A stretch of DNA of 64,000 nucleotides, taken from NCBI GenBank assembly GCA_002298125.1, contig DBMJ01000016.1, positions 62,001-126,000 of the forward strand. The letters run 5' to 3'. The notes below the pieces were generated by a model that did no database searches, had not been told where the DNA came from, and saw nothing but the letters and a program-made list of their open reading frames with translations. Every line of letters begins with the position of its first letter. The stretch's first letter is position 1. This DNA is from Clostridium sp. UBA701 (GTDB taxonomy: Bacteria; Bacillota; Clostridia; Clostridiales; Clostridiaceae). Made by a program: the position numbers and the translations under genes. Below are positions 27,761 through 36,958 of the stretch, in pieces.

Positions 27761-29221
27761 ATGGATGATTTATCAAGAAATATAAAAAAGGTATTGATAG
27801 TCTTTCTTCTATGCTTTCTGGCGCTGATATCCTATATATCCTATTTTGATATATTTGTAGCTCCTCAAGTGGTGAAGAGACCAGAAAATAGAAGACTTTG
27901 GGTAAAGCGCAACGAGGTTTTAAGGGGCACTATTTTTGATAGAAACAATAATGCCCTAACCACCAGCAAGAAGATTGACAAGGAAACTCAAAAAAGAGAA
28001 TATACAGGAGGACCAGTTTTTGCTCATGTGCTAGGCTATGTAGACCCACGTTTTGGACTTACAGGCCTTGAGAAAAAATATGATGAGGAGCTTATGGCAG
28101 ACGATTCTCCTATACAGAAGTTCTTTTCTAAGTCTGGCACCTCAGGAGAAAATAAAGAGAAGATTGGTCATAATTTAATAACCACTCTGGATATGAACCT
28201 TCAACAGAAGGTGTACGATTTACTTGGGGATAACAGAGGTGCTATAGTAGTGCTAAACCCAAAAACCGGAGAGGTTCTAGCCATGGTATCAAAGCCATCC
28301 TTTGATCCTAACAACCTGGCTCAGGTTATGGATGAGATAAATAAGGCAGATAAAAACTCTGATATTAGAAAGAACAGTCCTCTGCTAAACAGAGCAGTGT
28401 CAGGACTATATCCACCTGGCTCCACCTTTAAAACCATTACCGCCATAGCTGCACTTGAAAACATAAATAATGCCATGAATAAGACCATAGAGGACAAGGG
28501 GAAAATAGTGTTTAATCCCAATGAGTCCCTAAGCAATTACGGTGGCGTGGTAAACGGAACTCTTGATTTAAAAAGTGCTTTTGCCGTATCTAGTAATGTT
28601 TATTTTGGCACTATAGGCATGGAGCTTGGAAATTCAAAGCTAAAGGCCACTGCAGAGAAATTTTACTTTAACAAGGATCTTCCCGCAGACGGTATAACCA
28701 TAGATAACAGTAGATTCCCTGAGCTTAAAAGCTATGAGAAGGGCAATATTGCACAAAGTGCCATAGGACAGAGCTCTGTGCTAGCAACTCCCATTGAGAT
28801 GGCCACAGTGGCAGCAACTATTGCAAATGATGGAGTTATGATGAGACCTAATCTAGTACAGCAGGTTACAAATTCCAAGGGTACAGTTTTAAAAACCATA
28901 GACCCAAAGTCCTCAGGACAGATAATAAATAAGGGAACTGCATCCACCATGAAGGAGCTTATGAGATCGGTAGTGACCTCAGGTTCTGGGAAAGCTGCTG
29001 AGGTTAAGGGCATGGAGGTATGTGGAAAGACTGGAACAGCAGATTATGCTGAAAGCATTACAGGAGAGAAAAAGCCTCATGCATGGTTTATTGGCTTTGC
29101 TCCATACAACAATCCTCGAATAGCAGTAGCAGTGCTAATAGAAGAAGGAGGCACCGGTGGAGGAAAGGCAGCTCCCATTGCAGCCTCTGTAATAAGTGCA
29201 GCAGCATCCATTGGAAAATAA
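27761..29221 (+). CDS. Class B penicillin-binding protein (transpeptidase), SEDS partner
   Basis: At 486 residues this is a short class B PBP, like mycobacterial PbpA. It has one TM helix (about 10-32), a reduced dimerisation region (RGTIFDRNNNALTTS) and a transpeptidase domain. The active-site Ser is in YPPGSTFK (about residue 224), SxN is AVSSNVYF and KTG is CGKTGTADY. It cross-links glycan strands made by the adjacent SEDS protein. The start is separated from the upstream stop by one base. Confidence 0.94.
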   Translation: MDDLSRNIKKVLIVFLLCFLALISYISYFDIFVAPQVVKRPENRRLWVKRNEVLRGTIFDRNNNALTTSKKIDKETQKREYTGGPVFAHVLGYVDPRFGLTGLEKKYDEELMADDSPIQKFFSKSGTSGENKEKIGHNLITTLDMNLQQKVYDLLGDNRGAIVVLNPKTGEVLAMVSKPSFDPNNLAQVMDEINKADKNSDIRKNSPLLNRAVSGLYPPGSTFKTITAIAALENINNAMNKTIEDKGKIVFNPNESLSNYGGVVNGTLDLKSAFAVSSNVYFGTIGMELGNSKLKATAEKFYFNKDLPADGITIDNSRFPELKSYEKGNIAQSAIGQSSVLATPIEMATVAATIANDGVMMRPNLVQQVTNSKGTVLKTIDPKSSGQIINKGTASTMKELMRSVVTSGSGKAAEVKGMEVCGKTGTADYAESITGEKKPHAWFIGFAPYNNPRIAVAVLIEEGGTGGGKAAPIAASVISAAASIGK

Positions 29222-29280
29222 TCCATGGACACCAGGAAGCTTTAACATAGGAACATATATTCTCAAGAGAGAACTATAGT

Positions 29281-29322
29281 GATATAATAAAGTCAGGCTC
29301 AATGCCTGATTTTATTATATCG
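29281..29322. repeat. Long perfect inverted repeat (possible bidirectional terminator)
   Basis: An 18-bp stem (GATATAATAAAGTCAGGC with GCCTGATTTTATTATATC, one G-U) and a 5-base TCAAT loop lie between the PBP gene and the next ribosome site, which begins 3 bases later. It may terminate PBP transcripts, but its position in the leader of the 29336 gene is unusual. Confidence 0.75.
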
Positions 29323-29335
29323 TAGGAGAAAATAC

Positions 29336-29935
29336 ATGAAAGGAAAAACCCATGCAGGAATAGGGGCTGTTGCTTTCACTGTTCTCTACAAGGGTGTACC
29401 CTCAAACTTTGACTATATAGGGCTTGGAATAGTTATCTTAGCTTCCTTGCTGCCCGATATAGACCACCCAAAGAGTATAGTGAATAAATATCTTCTACCC
29501 TTTAAGAACAAGACCACCAAGGTTGCTCTATATTCCTGTGCAGGGATTATAGTATTATGGTTTAACTATCTATACGCCAGGCAGCCTGCGTATATTGCTT
29601 TAGGTCTTAGCCTAATTGTAGTTGGAATATCCGCTCACCGAAGCGGACTAACTCACAGCTTAACAGGGCTTATCCTCTTTTCTCTGATAGTGGGGTATGT
29701 GGGAAACAAATATGGACTTCCAAAGCTTGTGTATAGCTTTTTACTAGGCTATGGTCTCCATTTATGCTGTGATATGATGACAAGTGGAGGCATAACTCTT
29801 TTTTACCCTTTCAAGAAAAAGAGAATAAAGTTTCCATTAACCTACAGCAGTAATTCTAAGCTTGGAAACTTTATAGAAGAGAGCATAATGATTGCAGGAT
29901 TATTATATATAATTTACAAGCTTTATATTTTATAA
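29336..29935 (+). CDS. YdjM/YfhO-type membrane-bound metal-dependent hydrolase
   Basis: The 199-residue integral membrane protein has the conserved acid/His pattern of the YdjM (LexA-regulated, DUF457) family: KGKTHAGIGA, LLPDIDHPKS, HRSGLTHSLTG and LHLCCDMMTSGGI. Four or five TM segments separate these motifs, which would form a metal site at the membrane. In Escherichia coli ydjM is SOS-induced; here it lies between SOS-type uvr genes, but I see no LexA box before it. TAGGAG lies 8 bases before ATG 29336. Confidence 0.88.
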   Translation: MKGKTHAGIGAVAFTVLYKGVPSNFDYIGLGIVILASLLPDIDHPKSIVNKYLLPFKNKTTKVALYSCAGIIVLWFNYLYARQPAYIALGLSLIVVGISAHRSGLTHSLTGLILFSLIVGYVGNKYGLPKLVYSFLLGYGLHLCCDMMTSGGITLFYPFKKKRIKFPLTYSSNSKLGNFIEESIMIAGLLYIIYKLYIL

Positions 29936-29962
29936 TAAAGCACAGTAAGGAGGCTAACCACC

Positions 29963-31825
29963 TTGTTTGATCTGGAATACCATCTTAAGATGCTGCCTGA
30001 TAAGCCGGGAGTATACCTTATGAAGAACTCTCTTGGAGAGGTAATTTATGTGGGTAAGGCAAAGAATTTAAAAAATAGAGTAAGACAGTACTTTCAAAGC
30101 TCCAAAAACCACACTGAAAAGGTGAAGGCTATGGTTAAAAACATAGAGGAGTTTGAATATATAGTGACTGATTCAGAGATGGAGGCACTTATACTAGAGT
30201 GCAATCTTATAAAGAAGCATCGCCCTCGCTATAATATTCTTTTAAAGGATGATAAGCATTATCCTTTTATTAAGATTACAGTGAAGGAGGATTTTCCTCG
30301 GGTTTTTATGACTCGTATGGTGGCAAAGGATGGAGCCAAATATTTTGGACCCTATCCTGATGCTGGAGCGGTGCATGAAACCCTTCTCCTCATAAAAAAG
30401 CTATTTCCCGTAAGGACCTGTAAAAAGTCCATTGAGGAGGGAAAGATACTAGGAAGACCCTGTCTAAATTATTTTATTCATCAGTGTAAGGGACCCTGCG
30501 CAGGCTATATTAACAAGGCTGAATATGGAAGTATAATCGATTCCATCATAGAGCTTTTGTCAGGAAAAGACACCTCTTTACTAAGGGAGCTTAAATCTGA
30601 AATGGAGACTGCTGCAGAAAATTTGGAGTTTGAAAAGGCTGCCTCTCTTAGAGATAAAATCTCAAATCTGGAGAAGATAAGAGAAAAGCAAAAGATTATC
30701 ATAGGCTCTCAGGAGGATGAGGATTTTATAAATATATTTTCTGATGAGAAGGACAGCTGTGTGCAGGTGTTTTACTACAGAAATGGTCAGCTTCAAGGAA
30801 GAGAGCACTTTGTGCTGGAATATACTGCAGGAGCTGAGGTGCCAGAGCTTATAGCAGACTTTATGAAGGAGTTCTATGGAGGCACTGCCTTTATACCAAA
30901 GAATATATATCTGCCTCAGGTTTCTGATGAGGAGCTTATAGAACAGTGGCTTACCATGAGAAGGGGCAGCAAGGTATATCTTAAGCACCCTCAAAAGGGT
31001 GAAAAAAAGGAGCTTTTAGATCTGGTGGCAAAAAATGCTGCTATGACTCTTGAGGCCTTTAAGCTTAAGCTTATACAAGATAGAGAGCTTCAGAGGGTTG
31101 CTCTTAACGAAATTACAGAGCTTCTTGAGCTTGATGATATTCCTCAGCGTATGGAGGCCTTTGACATTTCAAACATCCAGGGAGTGGATTCCGTAGGCTC
31201 TATGGTGGTGTTTGAGGGTGGAAAACCTAAAACTGGGGACTATAGGAGATTTAAGATAAAGACAGTAAAGGGAGCAAACGATTATGATAGTATGAGGGAA
31301 ATCTTAACCAGAAGGTTTTCCCATGGACTAGAGGAGATTAAAAGCATTCAACAAAGAGAGCTTTACTTCTCCTCAGGAAAGTTTTCCGTGTTTCCTGATC
31401 TTATCTTAATGGATGGTGGAAGAGGCCAGGTAAATATTGCACTAGAGGTGTTAAAGGGCTTTAATATAGATATTCCTGTCTGTGGAATGGTAAAGGATGA
31501 TAAGCATAGAACCAGAGGTTTAATATATAATAATAAGGAGCTTATAATAAGACCAGATTCAGAGCTTATGAAGCTTATTACAAGAATTCAAGATGAGGTT
31601 CACCGCTTTGCCATAACCTATCATAGAACACTTAGAGACAAAAGAGTTCTGCATTCTATTTTAGAGGATATACCTGGTGTAGGGGACAAGAGAAGAAAGG
31701 AACTTCTTCTTAGGTTTGGAAGTATAGAAAATATCAAAAGGGCAACCCTGGAGGAGTTACTTTCAACACCTGCTATTGATGAAAAAACTGCTAAAAACAT
31801 AAGAAAATACTTTGGTAATAACTAG
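29963..31825 (+). CDS. uvrC: Excinuclease ABC subunit C
   Basis: Dual-incision endonuclease of excision repair, 620 residues. The GIY-YIG 3' nuclease is at the N terminus (KPGVYLMKNSLGEVIYVGKA, about 13-32). The Cys cluster (CKKSI, CLNYFIHQCKGPCAGYI), UVR motif (FEKAASLRDKI), RNase H-like 5' nuclease (FDISNIQGVDSVGSMVVF, LILMDGGRGQV) and C-terminal helix-hairpin-helix (IPGVGDKRRKELLLRFG) follow. The start codon is TTG 29963: AAGGAGG lies 10 bases upstream and the first residues are the conserved UvrC N terminus. Confidence 0.97.
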   Translation: MFDLEYHLKMLPDKPGVYLMKNSLGEVIYVGKAKNLKNRVRQYFQSSKNHTEKVKAMVKNIEEFEYIVTDSEMEALILECNLIKKHRPRYNILLKDDKHYPFIKITVKEDFPRVFMTRMVAKDGAKYFGPYPDAGAVHETLLLIKKLFPVRTCKKSIEEGKILGRPCLNYFIHQCKGPCAGYINKAEYGSIIDSIIELLSGKDTSLLRELKSEMETAAENLEFEKAASLRDKISNLEKIREKQKIIIGSQEDEDFINIFSDEKDSCVQVFYYRNGQLQGREHFVLEYTAGAEVPELIADFMKEFYGGTAFIPKNIYLPQVSDEELIEQWLTMRRGSKVYLKHPQKGEKKELLDLVAKNAAMTLEAFKLKLIQDRELQRVALNEITELLELDDIPQRMEAFDISNIQGVDSVGSMVVFEGGKPKTGDYRRFKIKTVKGANDYDSMREILTRRFSHGLEEIKSIQQRELYFSSGKFSVFPDLILMDGGRGQVNIALEVLKGFNIDIPVCGMVKDDKHRTRGLIYNNKELIIRPDSELMKLITRIQDEVHRFAITYHRTLRDKRVLHSILEDIPGVGDKRRKELLLRFGSIENIKRATLEELLSTPAIDEKTAKNIRKYFGNN

Positions 31826-31837
31826 GAGGATAAACCT

Positions 31838-32572
31838 ATGAAATACGTATTAGATACCCATACCCATACAATTTTCAGTGGCCACGCTTATACTACTTGG
31901 CTGGAGAATGTGAGAGAAGCTGCCAAAAAGGGTATTGAGGTACTGGCTACCACAGATCACGGTCCAAGTATGCCTGGTGGCCCCCATATATTTTATTTTA
32001 ACAATTTAAAGACTCTTCCAAGAGAGGTGGAGGGCTTAATTCACTTAAGAGGCTGTGAGGCAAATATTATGAATTTCAAGGGTGAGCTTGATATATCTGA
32101 TAGTCTTCAGCAAAAATTGGATATAATAATAGCAAGTCTTCATGAGGTATGCTTAGCTCCAGGTACTAGAAAGGAAAATACTCAAGCCCTGCTTAGGGTG
32201 ATGGAAAATCCTTCAGTGGATATTATTGGACATTCAGGAAATCCTGCCTTTCCAATTTTTGAGGAAGAGGTTATAAAAAAGGCTGGAGAAAAAAATGTTT
32301 TAATCGAAATAAATAATGGTTCCTTTTTTTCTAGGGCTGGCAGCGAGTACAACTGTAAAAACATTGCAAGGCTGTGCAAGGAGAATGGTGTGAAGGTAGT
32401 TCTTGGAAGTGATGCCCATACAGCCTTCCAGATTGGAGACTTCACAAAGGCACATAATATTCTAAAAGAGGTAGAAATGCCAGAGGAGCTTATTATGAAT
32501 ACAAACAAGAATAAAATCCTGCAATATTTAAAAAATAAGGGTAAGCTTAAAGATATAAGGGTTGATTATTAA
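31838..32572 (+). CDS. PHP-domain phosphoesterase (YcdX-like)
   Basis: A 244-residue stand-alone PHP protein. Its trinuclear metal-site residues appear in DTHTHTIFSGHAYTT (start), TTDHGPSMPG, GCEANI, IASLHE, GHSGNP and GSDAHTAFQIGDF. This layout fits YcdX-type phosphatases rather than histidinol phosphatase, although hisC lies nearby and a histidinol-phosphatase role cannot be excluded. It begins 12 bases after uvrC with AGGAGG 9 bases before ATG 31838. Confidence 0.88.
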   Translation: MKYVLDTHTHTIFSGHAYTTWLENVREAAKKGIEVLATTDHGPSMPGGPHIFYFNNLKTLPREVEGLIHLRGCEANIMNFKGELDISDSLQQKLDIIIASLHEVCLAPGTRKENTQALLRVMENPSVDIIGHSGNPAFPIFEEEVIKKAGEKNVLIEINNGSFFSRAGSEYNCKNIARLCKENGVKVVLGSDAHTAFQIGDFTKAHNILKEVEMPEELIMNTNKNKILQYLKNKGKLKDIRVDY

Positions 32573-32628
32573 GGCTTTTATACATTATACTAGATATTGT
32601 AGACTTTTAATTATTAAGGAGATTGCAT

Positions 32629-33543
32629 ATGAACTCTTACGAAGAATTTATATCTTCATTGCATAAGTTAATTGGAAAAGAGAACATAAGATACAACGAA
32701 CTAATGAAAATTCACACCTCCTTTAAGGTAGGAGGTCCTGCAGATATATTTATAACCCCTGAAAATTATCAGGAAGTATGTTCTATAATAAGGCTGTGTA
32801 ATAACGTAAGCATGCCCTATTATATAATAGGAAATGGCTCAAACCTATTAGTTAGAGATAAGGGAATAAGAGGAGCCGTGGTTAAGCTTACTAAGCTTGA
32901 CAAAATTCATGTAGAGGGTGAGCGTATAACCGCTCAGGGAGGAGCCTCCTTAAAGGAAGTTTCAAGCAGAGCTCTAATGGAAGGACTTACAGGACTAGAA
33001 TTTGCCTGTGGAATCCCTGGAAGTATAGGTGGTGCAGCTACCATGAATGCTGGTGCTTATGACGGAGAGGTGTCTCGTGTAATAGAACGGGCACTTGTTT
33101 GCGATACCTCCGGAAAGATTATTGAGCTTAGTGGAACTGAACTTGAATTTGGATACAGAATGAGCGCTATTTTAAAATATAATTATACAGTACTGGAGGT
33201 AACCTTCAAGCTTTGTGCTGGGGATAGGAATAAAATTCGTGGAAGAATGGAAGAACTAACCCATAGAAGGGAAGACAAACAGCCTCTAGAGTACCCCTCT
33301 GCTGGCAGCACCTTTAAGAGACCTGAGGGTTATTTTACAGGGCAGCTTATAGAGGAAAGCGGACTTAAGGGCTACAACATAGGTGGAGCTCAGGTATCAC
33401 AAAAACATGCTGGTTTTATTATCAATACAGGTAGTGCTACTGCTAAGGATATACTTGACCTTATAGAGTATGTAACAAAAGTCATAAGGGAAAGATATGG
33501 TGTAGAACTTCACACTGAAGTTAGAATAATAGGTGAAGACTAA
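32629..33543 (+). CDS. murB: UDP-N-acetylenolpyruvoylglucosamine reductase
   Basis: FAD enzyme that completes UDP-MurNAc synthesis. The 304-residue type II MurB has HTSFKVGGPADIFITP, the FAD-binding GNGSNLLVRD, GLEFACGIPGSIGGAATMNA and the proton donor Ser in YPSAGSTFKRP. The C-terminal EESGLKGYNIGGAQVSQKHA is also present. ATG 32629 is preferred over TTG 32623 because AAGGAG lies 7 bases upstream. Confidence 0.97.
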   Translation: MNSYEEFISSLHKLIGKENIRYNELMKIHTSFKVGGPADIFITPENYQEVCSIIRLCNNVSMPYYIIGNGSNLLVRDKGIRGAVVKLTKLDKIHVEGERITAQGGASLKEVSSRALMEGLTGLEFACGIPGSIGGAATMNAGAYDGEVSRVIERALVCDTSGKIIELSGTELEFGYRMSAILKYNYTVLEVTFKLCAGDRNKIRGRMEELTHRREDKQPLEYPSAGSTFKRPEGYFTGQLIEESGLKGYNIGGAQVSQKHAGFIINTGSATAKDILDLIEYVTKVIRERYGVELHTEVRIIGED

Positions 33544-33567
33544 AATTTTACAAAGGGGGATGTTGAT

Positions 33568-34653
33568 ATGGGTTATACCATAAGACAGGAAGTTCTAGGT
33601 TTAAAGATGTATGTTGCAGGCAAGCCAATAAGTGAGGTAAAGAGGGAGCTAGGCTTAGAGGAAGTAATAAAGATGGCTTCTAATGAAAATCCACTGGGCT
33701 GCTCACCAAAGGCAAAGGCAGCTCTTTTAGAGACTGTAAATGAGGCACAGCTATATCCAGATGCATCAAATTATGAGCTTAAAAAGGCCATTGGAGAAAA
33801 GCTTAATGTAGAGCCATCAAAGGTGTTTTGTGGAGCAGGCTCCGATCTTTTAATAAGGGTAATATGCCAAACCTTTATAAATTCCGGCGATGAGTCCATA
33901 ATGGGTGCAATAACCTTCTCAAGATATGAGGATTCAACTCTTCTTATGGGAGGAAAGCCAGTTATAATTCCCATGAAGGACAATGGCTTAGATATTGAGG
34001 CTATGGTAGATGCTATAACTGACAAGACCAAGATTATTTGGTTCTGTAATCCTAACAATCCTACAGGCACCATCTTTACAGCAGAGGAATTAAACAAGGT
34101 TTTAGGGAGAATACCTGATCATGTTATAATTGTTATGGACGAAGCTTACATTGAATATGTGACAGATCCAAACTACCCAGATTCCTTAGAGCTTCTTAAG
34201 AGTTATCCTAATATGATAGTTCTTAGAACCTTCTCAAAGGCCTATGGTCTTGCATCACTAAGATGCGGCTATGGTATAGCTCACGAAGATATTACTAAAT
34301 ATTTTAATACCATAATAGGACCCTTTGATGTAAACCTATTTGCCCAAAAGGCAGCTGTGGCTGCTCTTTCTGATGATGAATTTATCACTGCGGTGCATAA
34401 TAACAACGTTGAGGGAAGAGACTACCTATACAGCGAATTTAAAGCTCTTGGTATGTATTATGTTCATACAAATGCCAACTTTATCATGGTAAACACCAAT
34501 AGAGATGACAAGGAGCTATTTAATAAGCTTTTGGCAAAGGGAGTAATAATAAGACCTGGATTCCTTTTAGGAATGCCTGGCTGGATGAGAGTATCCATAG
34601 GTAAGCCTGAAGAAAATAGAAAGTTTATAGAAGCACTTAAGGCTTCCATATAG
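33568..34653 (+). CDS. hisC: Histidinol-phosphate aminotransferase
   Basis: Fold-type I PLP aminotransferase of 361 residues. It shows MASNENPLGCSPKAK, CNPNNPTGTIF with the PLP Asn, MDEAYIEY with Asp/Tyr, the Schiff-base Lys in RTFSKAYGLASLRCGYG, and the C-terminal Arg in PGWMRVSIGKPEENRKF. HisC converts imidazole acetol phosphate to histidinol phosphate; close relatives act on aromatic amino acids. No other his gene is in the window, so the exact substrate is less certain than the family. Confidence 0.9.
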   Translation: MGYTIRQEVLGLKMYVAGKPISEVKRELGLEEVIKMASNENPLGCSPKAKAALLETVNEAQLYPDASNYELKKAIGEKLNVEPSKVFCGAGSDLLIRVICQTFINSGDESIMGAITFSRYEDSTLLMGGKPVIIPMKDNGLDIEAMVDAITDKTKIIWFCNPNNPTGTIFTAEELNKVLGRIPDHVIIVMDEAYIEYVTDPNYPDSLELLKSYPNMIVLRTFSKAYGLASLRCGYGIAHEDITKYFNTIIGPFDVNLFAQKAAVAALSDDEFITAVHNNNVEGRDYLYSEFKALGMYYVHTNANFIMVNTNRDDKELFNKLLAKGVIIRPGFLLGMPGWMRVSIGKPEENRKFIEALKASI

Positions 34654-34661
34654 AGAGTTCA

Positions 34662-34692
34662 GAGACAGCTGGAAAATCTGGCTGTCTTTTTA
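34662..34692 (+). terminator. Terminator after hisC
   Basis: AGACAGC / GCTGTCT with an 11-base loop and five T residues, directly before the rapZ ribosome site. Confidence 0.75.
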
Positions 34693-34734
34693 ATAATGAA
34701 TACTTTGCAAAAGAATGCAAATAGGAGGAGTTTT

Positions 34735-35619
34735 ATGAGATTTGTTGTTGTAACGGGCTTGTCCGGAGCTGGAAAAACTCAAGCAGTTAGAAGCTTGGAA
34801 GATCTAGGCTATTTTTGTGTAGATAATTTGCCGCCTTCACTTATACCAAAATTTGCAGAAGCCTGTTATCAAAGTGAAGGGAGAATAGATAAAATCGCAC
34901 TGGTAATAGATATCAGGGGAGGGGCATTTTTTGACGACCTCTTTGACAGCTTGAATTATTTAAAGGAACAGGGTTATGCCTATGAGATTTTATTTCTAGA
35001 CGCCTCTGACGAAGTACTTATTAAGCGCTTTAAGGAGTCTAGAAGAAAGCACCCTTTAGCACCAGATGGCAGAATAATAAGGGGCATTAATGACGAAAGA
35101 AACAAGCTAAAGGAATTAAAGGACAGAGCTCATAATATAATAAACACCTCCAAAACCACCACCAGAGAGCTTAGGGACATAATAACCAAGATATATGGGG
35201 AAAATGGTCAGATGGAGACAGAGCTTATGATTACCATAGTATCCTTTGGTTTTAAATATGGAATACCTGTGGATTCAGATTTGGCCTTTGATGTGAGATT
35301 TCTACCAAATCCCTTTTATATTCCAGAGCTTAAGGCCTACTCTGGCATGGATAAGCCAGTGAAGGATTATGTGCTTGGCTTTGAAACTACTGTAAAGTTT
35401 ATTGATAAGCTGCAGGATATGCTGGAGTATTTAATTCCTCTTTATATAAAAGAAGGAAAGCGGCAGTTAATAGTTTCCATAGGCTGCACAGGAGGAAGAC
35501 ATCGCTCCGTGACCATTGCCAATGAGATATATTACAGACTGGTAGATAAAAACTACAAGGTAAACATCGACCATAGGGATATTGGAGAAGATGTGAACAG
35601 AGGTGGAATGAAGCTATGA
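34735..35619 (+). CDS. rapZ: RNase adapter / nucleotide-binding protein RapZ (YvcJ)
   Basis: A 294-residue P-loop protein. Walker A is VVTGLSGAGKTQAVRSLE, near the start. FCVDNLPPSLIPKFAE and DIRGG follow, and the C-terminal domain has SFGFKYGIPVDSDLAFDVRF and IGCTGGRHRSVTIA. It is the first gene of the conserved rapZ-yvcK-whiA unit. ATG 34735 is chosen because AGGAGGAG lies 5 bases before it; an ATG at 34696 would add 13 residues and lies inside the terminator trailer. Confidence 0.96.
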   Translation: MRFVVVTGLSGAGKTQAVRSLEDLGYFCVDNLPPSLIPKFAEACYQSEGRIDKIALVIDIRGGAFFDDLFDSLNYLKEQGYAYEILFLDASDEVLIKRFKESRRKHPLAPDGRIIRGINDERNKLKELKDRAHNIINTSKTTTRELRDIITKIYGENGQMETELMITIVSFGFKYGIPVDSDLAFDVRFLPNPFYIPELKAYSGMDKPVKDYVLGFETTVKFIDKLQDMLEYLIPLYIKEGKRQLIVSIGCTGGRHRSVTIANEIYYRLVDKNYKVNIDHRDIGEDVNRGGMKL

Positions 35620-36953
35620 GGTTCCTGGATTGGCTTAGGCCAGGCATAAAGGTTAAAAGATGGATAATGTTTGGGGTGCTAGGACTCCTCCTCATCTTCT
35701 TCGGACTACAGCTCATGGTGAGAAATAGATTTTATAACTATTATTATATTTCCTATTATATATTTGTTATAATTACTGGTGTTTTTCTATTATATATTGC
35801 CATAACTCAAGGCATGAAGGCAGTTATTGCACTGGTCAACAAGGGTTATTTAAATGTGTCCATAAACTCTAGGAAGCTTGAAAGCATGATATATGAAAAA
35901 AGGCTTCTAGTTAAAGGCCCTAAGATTGTGGTAATAGGTGGAGGAACTGGACTCTCCACCATGCTTAGAGGTTTAAAATACTATACCTCCAATATCACTG
36001 CAGTGGTAACTGTTGCAGATGATGGAGGGGGCTCAGGACAGCTTAGAGGAGATCTTGGCATACTTCCTCCTGGAGATATAAGAAACTGTATACTTGCTTT
36101 GGCAGATACGGAGCCCTTAATGGAGGAGCTGCTTCAGTATAGATTTAAGGATGGAATGCTTAAGAATCAGAGCTTTGGCAATTTATTTTTAGCTGCCATG
36201 GATGGTATATCAGGAAATTTTGAAGAGGCAGTAAAGAAGATGAGCTCTGTCCTTGCAGTAACAGGAAGAGTAGTGCCTGTTACCTTAGATGATGTAGTGC
36301 TTAAGGCCAGGCTTAAAAATGGCTGTATAGCTATTGGAGAATCCCATATAGGAAAGGTAGTAGCAAAAGAGAGCTCACCTATTGATAGGGTGTTTATAGA
36401 CCCAGAAGACGCATCTGCAGTAGGTGAGGCTGTAGAGGCCATATTAGAGGCAGATGCCATAATTTTAGGACCGGGAAGTCTTTACACCAGTGTAATTCCA
36501 AACCTGCTTATTAAGGATATTACCTCTGCCATACACAAGAGTAAGGCTATAAAGATGTATGTATGTAACATAATGACTCAAAGAGGAGAGACAGACGGCT
36601 ACAATGTGGAGGATCATCTTAAGGCAATTTTTAAACATTCTCGTCAGGGAATAGTGGATTATGCTATAGTAAATGTGGGGAAACCGGAGGAGGAGCTTGC
36701 AAAGAAGTATCTTGGTGAGACCTCTACCTTAGTTAATATGGATGAAGAAAAGATTAATGCTATGGGGGTAAAGGTTATAGAAGGAGATTTTATCTCTGTA
36801 AGAGGTGGACTTCTTCGGCACAACTCAGATAAGCTTGCCTCTATTTTAATACAGACTATCATGGAGAAGACTCTGCTCTATGATAGGAAGAAAATCATTG
36901 AATATTTCTATCTATCTGAGAGACTCAAAGAAAAAAATAAGAATAGGGAGTAA
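35616..36953 (+). CDS. YvcK-family gluconeogenesis factor with N-terminal membrane extension
   Basis: The core (about residues 105-430) is the CofD/UPF0052 fold: KIVVIGGGTGLSTMLRGLK, VTVADDGGGSGQLRGDLG, PPGDIRNCILALA, QSFGNLFLAAM and LGPGSLYTSVIPNL. YvcK binds UDP-sugars and supports growth on gluconeogenic carbon and cell-wall synthesis. At 445 residues it is about 120 longer than Bacillus YvcK. The extra N terminus has two TM helices (about 15-33 and 40-65), so it should be membrane-anchored. It overlaps rapZ in an ATGA. Confidence 0.94.
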   Translation: MRFLDWLRPGIKVKRWIMFGVLGLLLIFFGLQLMVRNRFYNYYYISYYIFVIITGVFLLYIAITQGMKAVIALVNKGYLNVSINSRKLESMIYEKRLLVKGPKIVVIGGGTGLSTMLRGLKYYTSNITAVVTVADDGGGSGQLRGDLGILPPGDIRNCILALADTEPLMEELLQYRFKDGMLKNQSFGNLFLAAMDGISGNFEEAVKKMSSVLAVTGRVVPVTLDDVVLKARLKNGCIAIGESHIGKVVAKESSPIDRVFIDPEDASAVGEAVEAILEADAIILGPGSLYTSVIPNLLIKDITSAIHKSKAIKMYVCNIMTQRGETDGYNVEDHLKAIFKHSRQGIVDYAIVNVGKPEEELAKKYLGETSTLVNMDEEKINAMGVKVIEGDFISVRGGLLRHNSDKLASILIQTIMEKTLLYDRKKIIEYFYLSERLKEKNKNRE

Positions 36954-36958
36954 TTGCT

